NCBI RefSeq assembly: GCF_022096995.1 | Contig: NZ_JACXGQ010000005.1 | Coordinates: forward strand, 186,001 to 250,000 | Length of the DNA: 64,000 bases | DNA from: Yoonia sp. I 8.24 | GTDB lineage: Bacteria > Pseudomonadota > Alphaproteobacteria > Rhodobacterales > Rhodobacteraceae | Direction of reading: 5' to 3' | Notes under the pieces: model-generated | What the model was told of the DNA's origin: nothing | What the model saw: only the letters and a program-made list of their open reading frames with translations | Database searches by the model: none | Shown here: one piece after another, positions 44,416-54,149 of the stretch | How the letters are laid out: every line of letters starts with the position of its first letter | How positions within the stretch are numbered: position 1 is the stretch's first letter | Position numbers and translations under genes: made by a program

Positions 44416-45004
44416 TCAGTTTTTGAAACGCATCGGCGCGGTGGCTGATTTTGTTTTTTTCCCAACGATCCATTTCACCAAATGTGATGTCATATCCTTT
44501 TGGCTGGAAAATCGGATCGTAACCATGGCCTTGCGCGCCACGCATTGGCCAGACAATTTGGCCAGGCATGACGCCGGGGAAAACTTCATCATGTCCATCC
44601 GGCCAAGCAAGAACAAGCGTACAACAAAACCTAGCGGTACGTGGGAACGGCGCAGAAACAGACTCTAACTCTGCCCAACTCCGTTCCATCGCCATAACAA
44701 AATCACGGCCATTCGGTGTTTCGGCCCAATCTGCCGTATACACGCCGGGTGCCCCATTTAGCCCGTCGATCTCAATTCCACTATCATCGGCAAGCGCAGG
44801 TAACCCCGTTGCCTTTGCAGCCGCATGGGCCTTAATGCGGGCATTTCCTACGAATGTCGTTTCGGTTTCATCAGGCTCTGGAAGCCCATGATCGTCGTTT
44901 GATGTCAACGCTATGCCGTAGGGCTGTAAAAGATCAGCAATCTCTTCCAGCTTCCCTTTGTTATGGGTCGCGATGACGAGCTGTTTTCCATCAAACTTGC
45001 GCAT
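44396..45004 (-). CDS. rdgB: Non-canonical purine NTP pyrophosphatase RdgB
   Basis: House-cleaning enzyme that hydrolyses dITP, XTP and related nucleotides to keep them out of DNA and RNA. The 202 residues include LVIATHNKGKLEEIADLLQP (S/T-x-N-x-x-K loop), TFVGNARIKAHAAAKATG, ALADDSGIEIDGLNGAPGVY (acidic catalytic motif) and GHGYDPIFQPKGYDITFGEM. The ATG overlaps the rph stop by one base. The rph-rdgB-hemW order is common in alphaproteobacteria. Confidence 0.96.
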   Translation of the reverse strand: MRKFDGKQLVIATHNKGKLEEIADLLQPYGIALTSNDDHGLPEPDETETTFVGNARIKAHAAAKATGLPALADDSGIEIDGLNGAPGVYTADWAETPNGRDFVMAMERSWAELESVSAPFPRTARFCCTLVLAWPDGHDEVFPGVMPGQIVWPMRGAQGHGYDPIFQPKGYDITFGEMDRWEKNKISHRADAFQKLIAGCFA

Positions 45005-45711
45005 TAGCTTACCGCGGCCAGTTGTGCGACCTTCAGTTCTGACACGCCTTTTTCAGCAAGATCAAGCAGCGCATCCATTTGCGCGCGTGAATAGGTAGAA
45101 CCCTCGGCGGACATTTGCACCTCGACCAGCTTGCCGCCCGTCATGACAAAGTTTCCGTCGACACCCGCTTCGCTATCTTCGGGGTAATCGAGATCAAGCA
45201 CCTCTTGTCCGGCATAAATACCGCAAGAAATCGCAGCGACCGGATCAACCAGCGGATCAGAAATCACATCTCCGGCTTTCATCAGTTTTTGTACCGCCAG
45301 TTTCAATGCCACCCAACCGCCAGTGATCGACGCACAACGTGTTCCGCCATCGGCTTGGATGACATCGCAGTCGACGACGATCTGACGTTCACCCAAGGCC
45401 ACACGATCAACGCCAGCACGCAGCGACCGCCCGATAAGCCGTTGAATTTCTTGGGTACGCCCTGACTGACCGTTCTTGGCTTCACGCCGCATTCGGGTGT
45501 TGGTTGCACGGGGCAGCATCCCATATTCAGCGGTTACCCAGCCAAGCCCAGAATTCTTCAAAAACGGTGGCACACGGGCGTCAATTGTCGCGGTGCATAA
45601 AACATGTGTGTTCCCACATTTAATCAAGCAAGAGCCTTCCGCATGCATGGTCACATCTGTTTCGATGGAAATTTCACGCATTTCGTTCGTTTGACGTCCA
45701 GATGGGCGCAT
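45004..45711 (-). CDS. rph: Ribonuclease PH
   Basis: Phosphorolytic 3'-5' exoribonuclease that trims tRNA 3' ends. The 235 residues begin [20 protein letters not shown], then [55 protein letters not shown] and [19 protein letters not shown], all diagnostic. The ATG at 45711 has an AAGGAG box eight bases upstream. It diverges from hrcA across about 115 bases, which must hold both promoters. Confidence 0.96.
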   Translation of the reverse strand: MRPSGRQTNEMREISIETDVTMHAEGSCLIKCGNTHVLCTATIDARVPPFLKNSGLGWVTAEYGMLPRATNTRMRREAKNGQSGRTQEIQRLIGRSLRAGVDRVALGERQIVVDCDVIQADGGTRCASITGGWVALKLAVQKLMKAGDVISDPLVDPVAAISCGIYAGQEVLDLDYPEDSEAGVDGNFVMTGGKLVEVQMSAEGSTYSRAQMDALLDLAEKGVSELKVAQLAAVS

Positions 45712-45826
45712 GTGGTCACTCCTTTTGATTGCCTGTTTGGGATACGCTGCCCACATATGAAATCCAACCCCGATTGACGCCGGGGCTGACTTCGTTTTAA
45801 TTGCCCTGCCTTCACCCGAGGATCAG

Positions 45827-46891
45827 ATGCCTGACCAAACGCCTAATATTGCCGATATGAATGACCGATCGCGCGAGGTATTTCGTCGCGTCGTCGAAGG
45901 ATATCTCGAAAGCGGTGACCCGGTCGGTTCGCGCACATTAACCCGTGATTTTACAGAAAAAGTAAGCGCGGCGACGATCCGAAATGTGATGCAAGACCTT
46001 GAATATCTTGGATTACTTGACAGTCCACACGTCAGCGCGGGCCGTATCCCGACACAGTTGGGGCTACGCATGTTTGTGGATGGTCTGCTTGAGGTTGGCG
46101 ATTTGGACGGCAAAGACCGCCAAACTATTGACCGGACTTTGGGCGGAAATGACACGGATGTGGCTTCCGTACTTGATCAGGTGGGGCAGGCGCTTTCGGG
46201 TGTGACCCACGGGGCCAGCCTCGTTTTGACGCCTAAACACGAGGCCGCGATCAAACATATTGATTTTGTTTCACTGTCACGTGAACGCGCGCTTGTTGTT
46301 TTGGTGTTCGCCGATGGGCATGTTGAAAACCGGATTTTTACACCACCAGCGGGCCAAACCCCGTCTTCTATGCGCGAAGCCGCTAATTTTTTGAATGCGA
46401 TTGCCGAAGGGCACACACTTTCCGAACTTGGAAACGTCATTTCACGTGAAATAGCTGCCCGACGTTTGGAAATCGATAGTCTCGCCGCTGATTTGGTCGA
46501 AAATGGCTATGCGCTTTGGGAGAATGAAGGTGAACAGAGCGAGCGTCTTATTGTGCGCGGCCGTGGGAATCTGCTCGCCGATGGCGAAAACGAAGCCGAC
46601 CTTGCCCGGATTCGAAGCCTGTTCGATGACCTTGAACGCAAGCGTGATATCGCGCAGTTCCTTGATTTGGCCGAAGATGGCGACGGCGTGCGCATTTTTA
46701 TTGGCTCAGAGAACAAATTGTTCTCACTTTCGGGTTCATCTCTGGTCGTTTCACCTTATATGAACGCCGACCATAAGATAATTGGCGCCGTGGGTGTCAT
46801 TGGGCCGACTCGTTTGAACTACGGGCGGATCGTCCCGATCGTGAACTATACTGCACAGCGGATTGGCAAGCTTGTTGCTGACCGCTCCTAA
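45827..46891 (+). CDS. hrcA: Heat-inducible transcription repressor HrcA
   Basis: Represses class I heat-shock genes (groESL and sometimes dnaK) by binding the CIRCE element. The 354 residues contain an N-terminal winged helix (RSREVFRRVVEGYLESGDPV, GSRTLTRDFTEKVSAATIRN, MQDLEYLGLLDSPHVSAGRI, PTQLGLRMFVDGLLEV), a central IDD insert and the C-terminal GAVGVIGPTRLNYGRIVPIV. I see no CIRCE sequence in its own upstream region, so autoregulation through CIRCE is not supported. It is followed by grpE after 12 bases. Confidence 0.95.
   Translation: MPDQTPNIADMNDRSREVFRRVVEGYLESGDPVGSRTLTRDFTEKVSAATIRNVMQDLEYLGLLDSPHVSAGRIPTQLGLRMFVDGLLEVGDLDGKDRQTIDRTLGGNDTDVASVLDQVGQALSGVTHGASLVLTPKHEAAIKHIDFVSLSRERALVVLVFADGHVENRIFTPPAGQTPSSMREAANFLNAIAEGHTLSELGNVISREIAARRLEIDSLAADLVENGYALWENEGEQSERLIVRGRGNLLADGENEADLARIRSLFDDLERKRDIAQFLDLAEDGDGVRIFIGSENKLFSLSGSSLVVSPYMNADHKIIGAVGVIGPTRLNYGRIVPIVNYTAQRIGKLVADRS
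46438..46453. other. Degenerate parS-like palindrome inside hrcA
   Basis: CATTTCACGTGAAATA matches parS at 13 of 16 positions, keeping the central TTTCACGTGAAA intact but with changes at the outer G and C positions that ParB normally needs. A weak secondary ParB site is possible. Confidence 0.35.
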
Positions 46892-46903
46892 AGGAAAAAA
46901 TTG

Positions 46904-47455
46904 ATGGCTGACAACGAAGAGCAACTGCAAAGTCTTGATGAACTCGCGGCTGAAGGCGATGAAATGGATCTTGCTGCAGAAGCTGGCTTTGAAGAAATCG
47001 AAGCGCTGCGTGCAGAGCGTGACGAATTTAAAGACAAGTTCATGCGCGCCTTGGCGGATGCCGAAAACATGCGCAAACGGTCTGATCGCGATCGCCGCGA
47101 GGCTGAGAATTATGGTGGGTCCAAATTGGCCCGCGATATGCTGCCAGTTTACGACAACATGCGCCGTGCCCTGCAATCTTCTGAAGATGCGGATAAAGAA
47201 ACCAACGCTGCCTTGCTCGAAGGTGTGGAATTGACGATGCGCGAATTGATCAGCGTGTTCAAAAAACATGGGATTGACCCCATCGTTCCCGAAGTCGGCG
47301 ATAAATTCGATCCAAAAATCCACCAAGCTATGTTCGAAGCGCCGCTTCCAGGCACCAAAGCTGGCGACATCATTCAGGTCGCCGCCGAAGGCTTTATGTT
47401 GCATGACCGTTTGCTACGTGCCGCACAGGTCGGCGTGTCATCGACACCCGCTTAA
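46904..47455 (+). CDS. grpE: Nucleotide exchange factor GrpE
   Basis: DnaK cochaperone that releases ADP. The 183 residues have an acidic N-terminal tail, a long coiled coil (IEALRAERDEFKDKFMRALA, DAENMRKRSDRDRREAENYG), and the C-terminal beta domain with FKKHGIDPIVPEVGDKFDPK and IHQAMFEAPLPGTKAGDIIQ. An AAAGGA box precedes the ATG at 46904 (the TTG just before it is not needed). hrcA-grpE is a usual pair in this group, and a strong terminator ends the unit. Confidence 0.96.
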   Translation: MADNEEQLQSLDELAAEGDEMDLAAEAGFEEIEALRAERDEFKDKFMRALADAENMRKRSDRDRREAENYGGSKLARDMLPVYDNMRRALQSSEDADKETNAALLEGVELTMRELISVFKKHGIDPIVPEVGDKFDPKIHQAMFEAPLPGTKAGDIIQVAAEGFMLHDRLLRAAQVGVSSTPA

Positions 47456-47469
47456 TCATGAATCGCATC

Positions 47470-47497
47470 AAAGCAGGGCAAACAACCCTGCTTTTTT
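47470..47497 (+). terminator. Rho-independent terminator after grpE
   Basis: AAAGCAGGG pairs exactly with CCCTGCTTT across a seven-base loop and ends in a run of six T residues on the plus strand. It may also serve convergent mutS less efficiently. Confidence 0.93.
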
Positions 47498-47522
47498 GAG
47501 CTCTCCCGGCTATTTCTGGTCG

Positions 47523-50150
47523 TTACACCATCCCACGAAGTTCATAGATCAAGGCGAGCGCGTCTTTGGGTGTAAGCTCATCCGGAAGAACGTCTTTTAG
47601 GCGCGCCTCGACTTCAGAACCTTTGGTTTGCACGGGTGAAGGCGCGGGTGTCGCGGAAAACAGCGGCAAATCGTCGATCAGTGCTTTTTGGGCGGTTCCG
47701 CCACTGCGCTCACCTTGTTCTAATGCCTCCAACACGACTTTGGCTCGCGCGACCACTGCGGGTGGCAACCCGGCAAGACGCGCGACCTGCACGCCGTAAC
47801 TGCGATCAGCTGTACCGCGTTTGACCTCGTGCAAGAAAATCACATCGCCGTCCCATTCCTTGACGGTGACGGTCGCATTCTCGACGCCGTCCAGTTTGTT
47901 CGAAAGGGCAGACATTTCGTGGTAATGCGTCGCAAACAGAGCCCGACAGCGGTTCACATCGTGTAGATGTTCTAATGTCGCCCAAGCAATCGAAAGCCCG
48001 TCATAAGTGGCTGTACCGCGGCCAATTTCGTCTAATATGACCAAAGCGCGGTCGTCAGCTTGGTTCAAGATCGCGGCGGTTTCAACCATTTCGACCATGA
48101 AAGTGGACCTGCCACGCGCTAGATCATCTGATGCGCCGACACGGCTGAAAATCTGGCTAACAGTGCCGATATGTGCCTTTGCGGCGGGCACAAATGCGCC
48201 CATCTGTGCAAGGATTGCAAGCAGTGCATTTTGGCGCAGGAATGTTGACTTACCCGCCATGTTTGGCCCGGTCAGCAGCCAAATATGTGCGTCAGTCAGA
48301 CCACAATCATTTGCGATAAATGGCTGTCCAGCTTTTTGCAGAGCTGCTTCGACAACCGGGTGGCGCCCACCTGTAATCGTAAAGGCGCGGCTGTCATCAA
48401 CTACGGGTCGGGTCCAGTTTTCTGCCACTGCTAAATGTGCAAGCGACGCCGCCAAATCAAATTCTGCCAAGGCCCGCGCGAGTGCGCCCAGCGGTCCTGA
48501 TTGCGCAATAATTGACTGGATCAGGCTGGAATAGAGTCGCTTTTCAATCTCGAGCGCACGTCCGCCTGCGTTCAGAATCCGCGTTTCGATTTCTGACAGT
48601 TCAACGGTTGTAAACCGGACCTGGTTGGCCGTCGTCTGACGGTGGATGAAGGTTTCGTTCAGCGGAGCAGCAAGCATTTTTTCGGCATGGGTCGCTGTCG
48701 TCTCAATAAAATATCCCAGCACGTTGTTATGTTTGATCTTCAACGATGCGATGCCCGAAAGCTCAACAAATTGTGCCTGCATCGCCGCGATGACAGATCG
48801 GCCCTCGTCACGCAGTTTGCGCACCTCATCCAATTCATCATCATAGCCGGGCGCGATAAATCCGCCGTCACGTGATAGCAGTGGGGGTTCTGCAATCAAG
48901 GCGTCATCAAGCAGCGTCAACAAGTCATCGTGCCCGGTGAAATCACGCGCGGCTTCGGACAAGATTGTGGGAAGGTCGCCTGTCACCAAATCAGATAGCC
49001 CTGCGGCCTGTCCCAATGTGTTGCGAATGGCGGCCATATCGCGCGGACCACCGCGATCAAGCGCGAGACGCGAGAGTGCGCGATCAAGATCATGCACGCT
49101 GCGCAATTGGTCACGGATATCTGCGGTCAGTCGTGTGTTCTTGGTTAAGAATTCAACGCAATCTTGCCGCGCATGGATGACGGGCAGGGCGCAAGCGGGC
49201 GATGACAAACGCCGTTCGAGTAGGCGCGCACCACCAGCCGTTACGGTGCAATCAATACAGTGCAAAAGCGACCCTTGCTTGCTGCCATTCATCGCTTGAG
49301 TAAGCTCAAGCGAGCGCCGGGTTGCGGCGTCAATCTGCATGGCGGCTGATTGGCCTTCTTGGACGGGGGGACGTAAAAGCGGCAGGTTCCCCCGCTGCGT
49401 GATATCTAGGTATTCTGCGACCGCAGACATGGCCGATATTTCAACGCGTGAAAAACCGCCAAACGCGTCTAATGACCCGACTTTATACAGATCGCAAAGC
49501 CGCTTTTCGCCTGACGTACTGTCAAAGGCAGCGGCCCCTAATGTGGTCAGTGTTGCCCCACTTTCAGAGACTATTTCAGCCCAATCTGCCTCATTTCCAT
49601 CTATCACAATCACTTCGCGTGGAGTTAAACGGGCCAGTTCGGGGCCAAGTTGCGCGCCGCTACAGGCCATCACGTGAAACGCACCCGTTGAGATATCAAC
49701 CCAGGCCAACGCGCCCTGATCACGGATCACAGCATAGGCGGCAAGATAGTTATGGCGCCGCGCATCCAGCAGAGAATCTTCGGTCAATGTGCCGGGGGTG
49801 ACAAGGCGCACGACCTCGCGTTTGACCACGGCTTTATAGCCGCGCTTTTTGGCTTCGGCGGGGCTTTCCATTTGTTCGCAAACCGCGACGCGGAATCCTT
49901 TGCGGATGAGCGTCAAAAAATATCCTTCGGCGGCGTGGTGCGGCACGCCACACATCGGGATATCTTCGCCGTTGTGTTTGCCGCGTTTTGTTAATGCGAT
50001 GTCCAATGCTTCGGCGGCGGCAATCGCGTCGTCAAAGAACATTTCATAAAAATCACCCATCCTATAAAACAGCAGCGCATCAGGATGCTCTGCTTTGATC
50101 TCAAGGAATTGCGCCATCATGGGCGTTACGCTGGATTTATTGGTGCTCAT
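47523..50150 (-). CDS. mutS: DNA mismatch repair protein MutS
   Basis: Recognises mismatches and recruits MutL. The 875 residues have the mismatch-binding N-terminus (TPMMAQFLEIKAEHPDALLF, FYRMGDFYEMFFDDAIAAAE with the Phe-x-Glu pair), connector and lever domains, then the ATPase: LLTGPNMAGKSTFLRQNALL (Walker A), RVGASDDLARGRSTFMVEMV, ALVILDEIGRGTATYDGLSI (Walker B) and ALFATHYHEMSALS. The C-terminal region should dimerise or tetramerise. It is divergent from maeB and convergent with grpE. Confidence 0.97.
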   Translation of the reverse strand: MSTNKSSVTPMMAQFLEIKAEHPDALLFYRMGDFYEMFFDDAIAAAEALDIALTKRGKHNGEDIPMCGVPHHAAEGYFLTLIRKGFRVAVCEQMESPAEAKKRGYKAVVKREVVRLVTPGTLTEDSLLDARRHNYLAAYAVIRDQGALAWVDISTGAFHVMACSGAQLGPELARLTPREVIVIDGNEADWAEIVSESGATLTTLGAAAFDSTSGEKRLCDLYKVGSLDAFGGFSRVEISAMSAVAEYLDITQRGNLPLLRPPVQEGQSAAMQIDAATRRSLELTQAMNGSKQGSLLHCIDCTVTAGGARLLERRLSSPACALPVIHARQDCVEFLTKNTRLTADIRDQLRSVHDLDRALSRLALDRGGPRDMAAIRNTLGQAAGLSDLVTGDLPTILSEAARDFTGHDDLLTLLDDALIAEPPLLSRDGGFIAPGYDDELDEVRKLRDEGRSVIAAMQAQFVELSGIASLKIKHNNVLGYFIETTATHAEKMLAAPLNETFIHRQTTANQVRFTTVELSEIETRILNAGGRALEIEKRLYSSLIQSIIAQSGPLGALARALAEFDLAASLAHLAVAENWTRPVVDDSRAFTITGGRHPVVEAALQKAGQPFIANDCGLTDAHIWLLTGPNMAGKSTFLRQNALLAILAQMGAFVPAAKAHIGTVSQIFSRVGASDDLARGRSTFMVEMVETAAILNQADDRALVILDEIGRGTATYDGLSIAWATLEHLHDVNRCRALFATHYHEMSALSNKLDGVENATVTVKEWDGDVIFLHEVKRGTADRSYGVQVARLAGLPPAVVARAKVVLEALEQGERSGGTAQKALIDDLPLFSATPAPSPVQTKGSEVEARLKDVLPDELTPKDALALIYELRGMV

Positions 50151-50209
50151 TCATGCCCCCGCATCATCATCGAGACATTACCTAGGCGATGTTAGCGACG
50201 AAACCCCGA

Positions 50210-50232
50210 AATGAACCCGTTGCGGGTTCATT
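50210..50232. promoter_or_regulatory. Perfect 10-bp inverted repeat between mutS and maeB
   Basis: AATGAACCCG and CGGGTTCATT surround TTG. The element lies 60 bases before the mutS start on one side and about 40 bases before the maeB start on the other, so it is in the divergent promoter region. It could be an operator or a leader hairpin for maeB. Confidence 0.5.
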
Positions 50233-50273
50233 CGAGAAACCGTTATGAATGTCGAACAAAATTGGGGGATACC

Positions 50274-52529
50274 ATGGCTAAAACAAAAATGACCCGCGAA
50301 GACGCGTTGCAATTCCACATGCAGCCAAATCCAGGTAAGTGGGAAATTCAGGCCACGGTACCGATGACGACACAGCGCGATTTATCGCTGGCGTATTCAC
50401 CGGGTGTTGCGATCCCCTGCGAAGAAATTCATCGCGATCCTGCAACGGCTTACGACTATACCAACAAGGGAAATTTGGTCGCGGTTGTGTCCAATGGCAC
50501 CGCAGTTTTGGGCCTGGGGAACCTTGGCGCGCTGGCAGGTAAGCCGGTGATGGAAGGGAAATCAGTTCTCTTCAAACGGTTTGCTGATGTGAACTCGATT
50601 GATATCGAATTGGATACCGAAGACCCGGACGCTTTTTGTGACGCGGTACGGCTCATGGGGCCGACATTTGGCGGCATTAACCTTGAGGATATCAAAGCGC
50701 CTGAGTGCTTTATCATCGAACAACGGCTTAAAGAGGAAATGGATATACCCGTCTTCCATGATGATCAGCACGGGACAGCGGTGATTTGCGCGGCGGGTCT
50801 TCTGAATGCGCTGCATCTGTCTGGCAAGAAAATTGAAGACGTGAAGATAGTGCTGAATGGTGCAGGTGCGGCGGGGATCGCATGTCTTGAGCTGCTTAAA
50901 TCGATGGGTGCGACCCATGACAACTGCATCATGTGTGATACCAAAGGCGTTATTTATCAAGGTCGTACCGAAGGTATGAACCAGTGGAAATCGGCCCACG
51001 CTGCGCATACGGACGCGCGCACGCTTGATGATGCAATGGAAGACTGCGATGTCTTCCTTGGTGTCAGCGCAAAGGGGGCAGTTACGCAGGAAATGGTGAA
51101 AAGTATGGCGCCTAACCCTGTGATTTTTGCGATGGCAAATCCGGACCCTGAAATCACGCCCGAAGACGCCCATGCCGTTCGTGAAGATGCCATTGTTGCG
51201 ACAGGCCGCAGCGATTACCCAAACCAAGTGAACAACGTATTGGGCTTTCCTTACCTGTTTCGCGGTGCGCTTGATATCCATGCCCGCGCAATTAACGATG
51301 AAATGAAAATCGCTTGCGCCGAGGCATTGGCCGGGTTGGCGCGCGAAGATGTCCCTGACGAAGTCGCAATGGCTTACGGCAAAAAGCTCACCTTTGGCCG
51401 GGATTACATCATTCCGACGCCGTTTGATCCGCGTTTGATTCACCGTATTCCAACCGCTGTTGCGCGTGCGGGCATGAAAACCGGCGTTGCGCGGCGTCCG
51501 ATTGTCGACATGGAGGCCTATGAGGCCACTTTGATCGGCCGGATGGATCCAACCGCATCAATCTTGCGCAGTTTGAACGCCCGTGCGCGTGCGAATCAAT
51601 CAACCGTCGTTTTTGCGGAAGGTGACGATCCGCGCGTTTTGCGTGCTGCCGTGATGTACCAGCGCGCTGGGCTTGGTAAGGCGCTTGTTGTTGGGCGTGA
51701 CGCGGATGTAGCTGAAAAGTTGACAGCCGAAGGGCTCGCCGATGCGGTTGCGGAATTGACCGTCGTTAATGCGGCTTCGACGGATCATCTTGAGACTTAC
51801 AAAGAGTTCTTGAACACGCGTTTGCAGCGCAAAGGGTACGATGGCCAGGATATTCACCGGCTTGCCGCCCGTGACCGCCACGTTTTTGCAGCTTTGATGG
51901 TCGCCCATGGCCATGCCGATGGGATGGTGACCGGGGCGACCCGCAAATCGGCGCATGTGCTTGAGCTTATTAACCATGTATTTGACGCGCAGCCGCATGA
52001 TGGCGCGGTTGGTGTCACGGCGGTACTGCATAAGGGACGGATCGTGTTGATCACGGATACATTGGTTCACGAATGGCCGGACGAACAAGATTTGGGCGAT
52101 ATTGCCGAACGTGGCGCATCTGTTGCACGCGCGTTGGGTCTTGATCCGCGCGTTGCCTTCTTGTCGTTTTCGACCTTTGGCTATCCGGTCTCGGAGCGGG
52201 CCGAGAAAATGCACAAGGCCGCCAGCGTATTGGACGGGCGGAACGTCGACTTTGAATATGAAGGCGAAATGACAGTTGATGTTGCGCTTAATGTGCAAGC
52301 GCAGGAAAATTACCCGTTCTCACGCCTGACCGGGCCTGCAAACGTGCTTGTTGTACCTGCACGGCATTCGGCGTCGATTTCTGTCAAACTGATGCAAGAA
52401 ATGGCGGGCGCTACTGTTATTGGTCCAATCCTTTCGGGCGTCGGCAAGCCGGTTCAGATTTGTTCAACGGTTTCCACAGTAAACGACATCATGAATATGG
52501 CTGTGATCGCAGCCTGTAAGGTCGACTAA
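50274..52529 (+). CDS. maeB: NADP-dependent malic enzyme with phosphotransacetylase-like domain (MaeB type)
   Basis: Oxidative decarboxylation of malate to pyruvate with NADP, giving reducing power for biosynthesis. The 751-residue protein has the malic-enzyme part (DLSLAYSPGVAIPCEEIHRD, TNKGNLVAVVSNGTAVLGLG, PVFHDDQHGTAVICAAG, KIVLNGAGAAGIACLELLKS) and, from about residue 430, a phosphate acetyltransferase-like part (VVFAEGDDPRVLRAAVMYQR, HADGMVTGATRKSAHVLELI). The second part is regulatory in known MaeB proteins and is not active as a transacetylase. The ATG at 50274, with a GGGGGA box, is preferred to upstream starts. The stop overlaps the next ATG by one base. Confidence 0.95.
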   Translation: MAKTKMTREDALQFHMQPNPGKWEIQATVPMTTQRDLSLAYSPGVAIPCEEIHRDPATAYDYTNKGNLVAVVSNGTAVLGLGNLGALAGKPVMEGKSVLFKRFADVNSIDIELDTEDPDAFCDAVRLMGPTFGGINLEDIKAPECFIIEQRLKEEMDIPVFHDDQHGTAVICAAGLLNALHLSGKKIEDVKIVLNGAGAAGIACLELLKSMGATHDNCIMCDTKGVIYQGRTEGMNQWKSAHAAHTDARTLDDAMEDCDVFLGVSAKGAVTQEMVKSMAPNPVIFAMANPDPEITPEDAHAVREDAIVATGRSDYPNQVNNVLGFPYLFRGALDIHARAINDEMKIACAEALAGLAREDVPDEVAMAYGKKLTFGRDYIIPTPFDPRLIHRIPTAVARAGMKTGVARRPIVDMEAYEATLIGRMDPTASILRSLNARARANQSTVVFAEGDDPRVLRAAVMYQRAGLGKALVVGRDADVAEKLTAEGLADAVAELTVVNAASTDHLETYKEFLNTRLQRKGYDGQDIHRLAARDRHVFAALMVAHGHADGMVTGATRKSAHVLELINHVFDAQPHDGAVGVTAVLHKGRIVLITDTLVHEWPDEQDLGDIAERGASVARALGLDPRVAFLSFSTFGYPVSERAEKMHKAASVLDGRNVDFEYEGEMTVDVALNVQAQENYPFSRLTGPANVLVVPARHSASISVKLMQEMAGATVIGPILSGVGKPVQICSTVSTVNDIMNMAVIAACKVD

Positions 52530-53395
52530 TGGCAATTTGGAACCTCGGATCGATCAATGTCGATATCGTCTATGCGGTGCCGCATATTTTGGCTCCCGGT
52601 GAAACGCTTGCCTCAACGCAGCGTGACACGTTTCTAGGCGGAAAAGGTGCGAATATGTCTGTTGCTGCAGCCCGCGCGGCCGCCCGCGTAAATCATATCG
52701 GTGCGGTCGGGCATGATGGGGTTTGGGCGTCGGATCGGTTGCTTGAATACGGCGTCGATACCCGGAATATTACTGTGTTAGACACTGATACCGCCCAGGC
52801 GATCATCATGGTTGATCCCCACGGTGAAAATGCGATTGTGCTGCATCCGGGTGCCAACGTTGAAATTCCACAAACGGTTTTGCAAACCGCGATGGCCGAG
52901 GCGCAGACAGGCGATTGGATCGTTTTACAAAACGAAACCAATCTTCAGCGCACCGCAGCGCGTATGGGTAAAAAAATGGGTCTTAGGGTCGCCTATGCTG
53001 CCGCCCCATTTGACGCAGACCGCGTGATGGCGGTCTTGCCATACTTGGATTTCTTGATCCTGAATGCAGTCGAAGCTGCACAGCTTCAGGCGGCGACCGG
53101 GCAAGAGCCGCAAGACCTGCCTGTCCGCGATGTGATTGTGACCTTGGGTGCCGATGGTGCTGATTGGTACGGACCCAGCAAAAAACAGCATTTTGTCGCG
53201 ATTAATGTTGATCCGGTGGATACAACCGGCGCTGGGGACACGTTTACAGGCTATGTTCTAGCAGGGCTTGATCGCGGTATGACGATGGAGCAGGCCATCG
53301 GGCAGGCGACCAAGGCGAGCGCCTTGATGGTCACCCGCCATGGCACGGCAGATGTGATCCCGGACTTGTCCGAGGTCACCGCGTTTCGGCCTTAG
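52529..53395 (+). CDS. PfkB-family (ribokinase-like) sugar kinase
   Basis: A 288-residue kinase. The N-terminal substrate region has [16 protein letters not shown] and [20 protein letters not shown] (G-G-K-G-A-N, ribokinase type), and the C-terminal PfkB signature is [20 protein letters not shown] with the catalytic Asp in [15 protein letters not shown] supplies the N-x-x-E motif for metal and phosphate. Ribokinase is the most likely activity, but other sugars or nucleosides are possible and no sugar transporter is adjacent. Coupled to maeB by a TAATG overlap; convergent with msrA (four-base overlap). Confidence 0.88.
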   Translation: MAIWNLGSINVDIVYAVPHILAPGETLASTQRDTFLGGKGANMSVAAARAAARVNHIGAVGHDGVWASDRLLEYGVDTRNITVLDTDTAQAIIMVDPHGENAIVLHPGANVEIPQTVLQTAMAEAQTGDWIVLQNETNLQRTAARMGKKMGLRVAYAAAPFDADRVMAVLPYLDFLILNAVEAAQLQAATGQEPQDLPVRDVIVTLGADGADWYGPSKKQHFVAINVDPVDTTGAGDTFTGYVLAGLDRGMTMEQAIGQATKASALMVTRHGTADVIPDLSEVTAFRP

Positions 53396-54018
53396 TGCGT
53401 AAACGGCGCAGCATCACCCCATAGTTCTGACACACGTTGATCCCGCCCGCAGGCGTTGCGGTAAAATGCATAGGCTTCGCTTTGGCGTTTCGGCCCACGG
53501 CGGGTCAGCACAATAGATTCCCCTGCATAGTAATCTTGGTGGTAGGCTTCGGCTTCGTAAAACTGAGATTCTTGCAAAATGGGCGTTACAATGCGCTGAC
53601 CAAGATCGTTTTGTGCGGCGGTCAAAGCGGCCTGAGCAGAGGCAGTTTCAGCATTGTTAGAGACGAAAATGGCCGTGCGGTAGACATCCCCGCGATCACA
53701 AAACTGACCACCGGCATCTGTCGGGTCGATAGATCTGAAAAACGCGTGAAGCAATTGGTCATAGCTCACGATGTCGGCGTCATAAGTGATTTGTACGGCT
53801 TCATAGTGGCCGGACCCTTTGATCGTTTCATAGGTAGGGTTTGCTGTGGTGCCACCGGTGTAACCTGACACGACCTCGATTACGCCGTTTACCTTTTCAA
53901 AGTCACTTTCGACACACCAAAAGCATCCGCCAGCAACAGTGGCAGTTTGGATATCTTCGGCCGCGGCCATTTGGGCCGCAGGGATCATAAGAACGGCGGC
54001 AATCATTGATTTAAGCAT
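53392..54018 (-). CDS. msrA: Exported peptide-methionine (S)-S-oxide reductase MsrA
   Basis: Repairs oxidised methionine. The 208 residues begin with a signal peptide ([22 protein letters not shown]), then the catalytic [20 protein letters not shown] (active-site Cys in G-C-F-W), [36 protein letters not shown] and [27 protein letters not shown]. The signal peptide places this copy in the periplasm, unlike the usual cytosolic MsrA. A later Cys in NACGRDQ could be a resolving residue. The ATG at 54018 has a perfect AAGGAG box. Its periplasmic electron donor is unknown. Confidence 0.93.
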   Translation of the reverse strand: MLKSMIAAVLMIPAAQMAAAEDIQTATVAGGCFWCVESDFEKVNGVIEVVSGYTGGTTANPTYETIKGSGHYEAVQITYDADIVSYDQLLHAFFRSIDPTDAGGQFCDRGDVYRTAIFVSNNAETASAQAALTAAQNDLGQRIVTPILQESQFYEAEAYHQDYYAGESIVLTRRGPKRQSEAYAFYRNACGRDQRVSELWGDAAPFTH

Positions 54019-54149
54019 TGGGTACTCCTTTAGTCGCATCCTGTTTAATGGGGCGTGGCTGCGCAATGCACGGCGGTGTGATCTCACGCGGTGTTTATCG
54101 CTTGGAACATTTGACGAGCTGTCCTAGCGTCCATTCAAAGGAGCCTATA

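Noticed and set aside
45712..45826. CIRCE operator upstream of hrcA
   Set aside because: I could not find the TTAGCACTC / GAGTGCTAA pair in this interval.
46751..47404. A 217-codon frame antisense to grpE and the end of hrcA
   Set aside because: No start signal and no family; both sense genes are certain.
49668..49683. Possible parS site in mutS (ATCACGTGAAACG)
   Set aside because: Only about 11 of 16 bases match and one half of the palindrome is lost.
50562..51443. A 293-codon open frame antisense to maeB
   Set aside because: It lies wholly opposite a well-conserved gene, has no ribosome-binding site or recognisable domain, and its composition is what the reverse of a GC-rich coding sequence gives.
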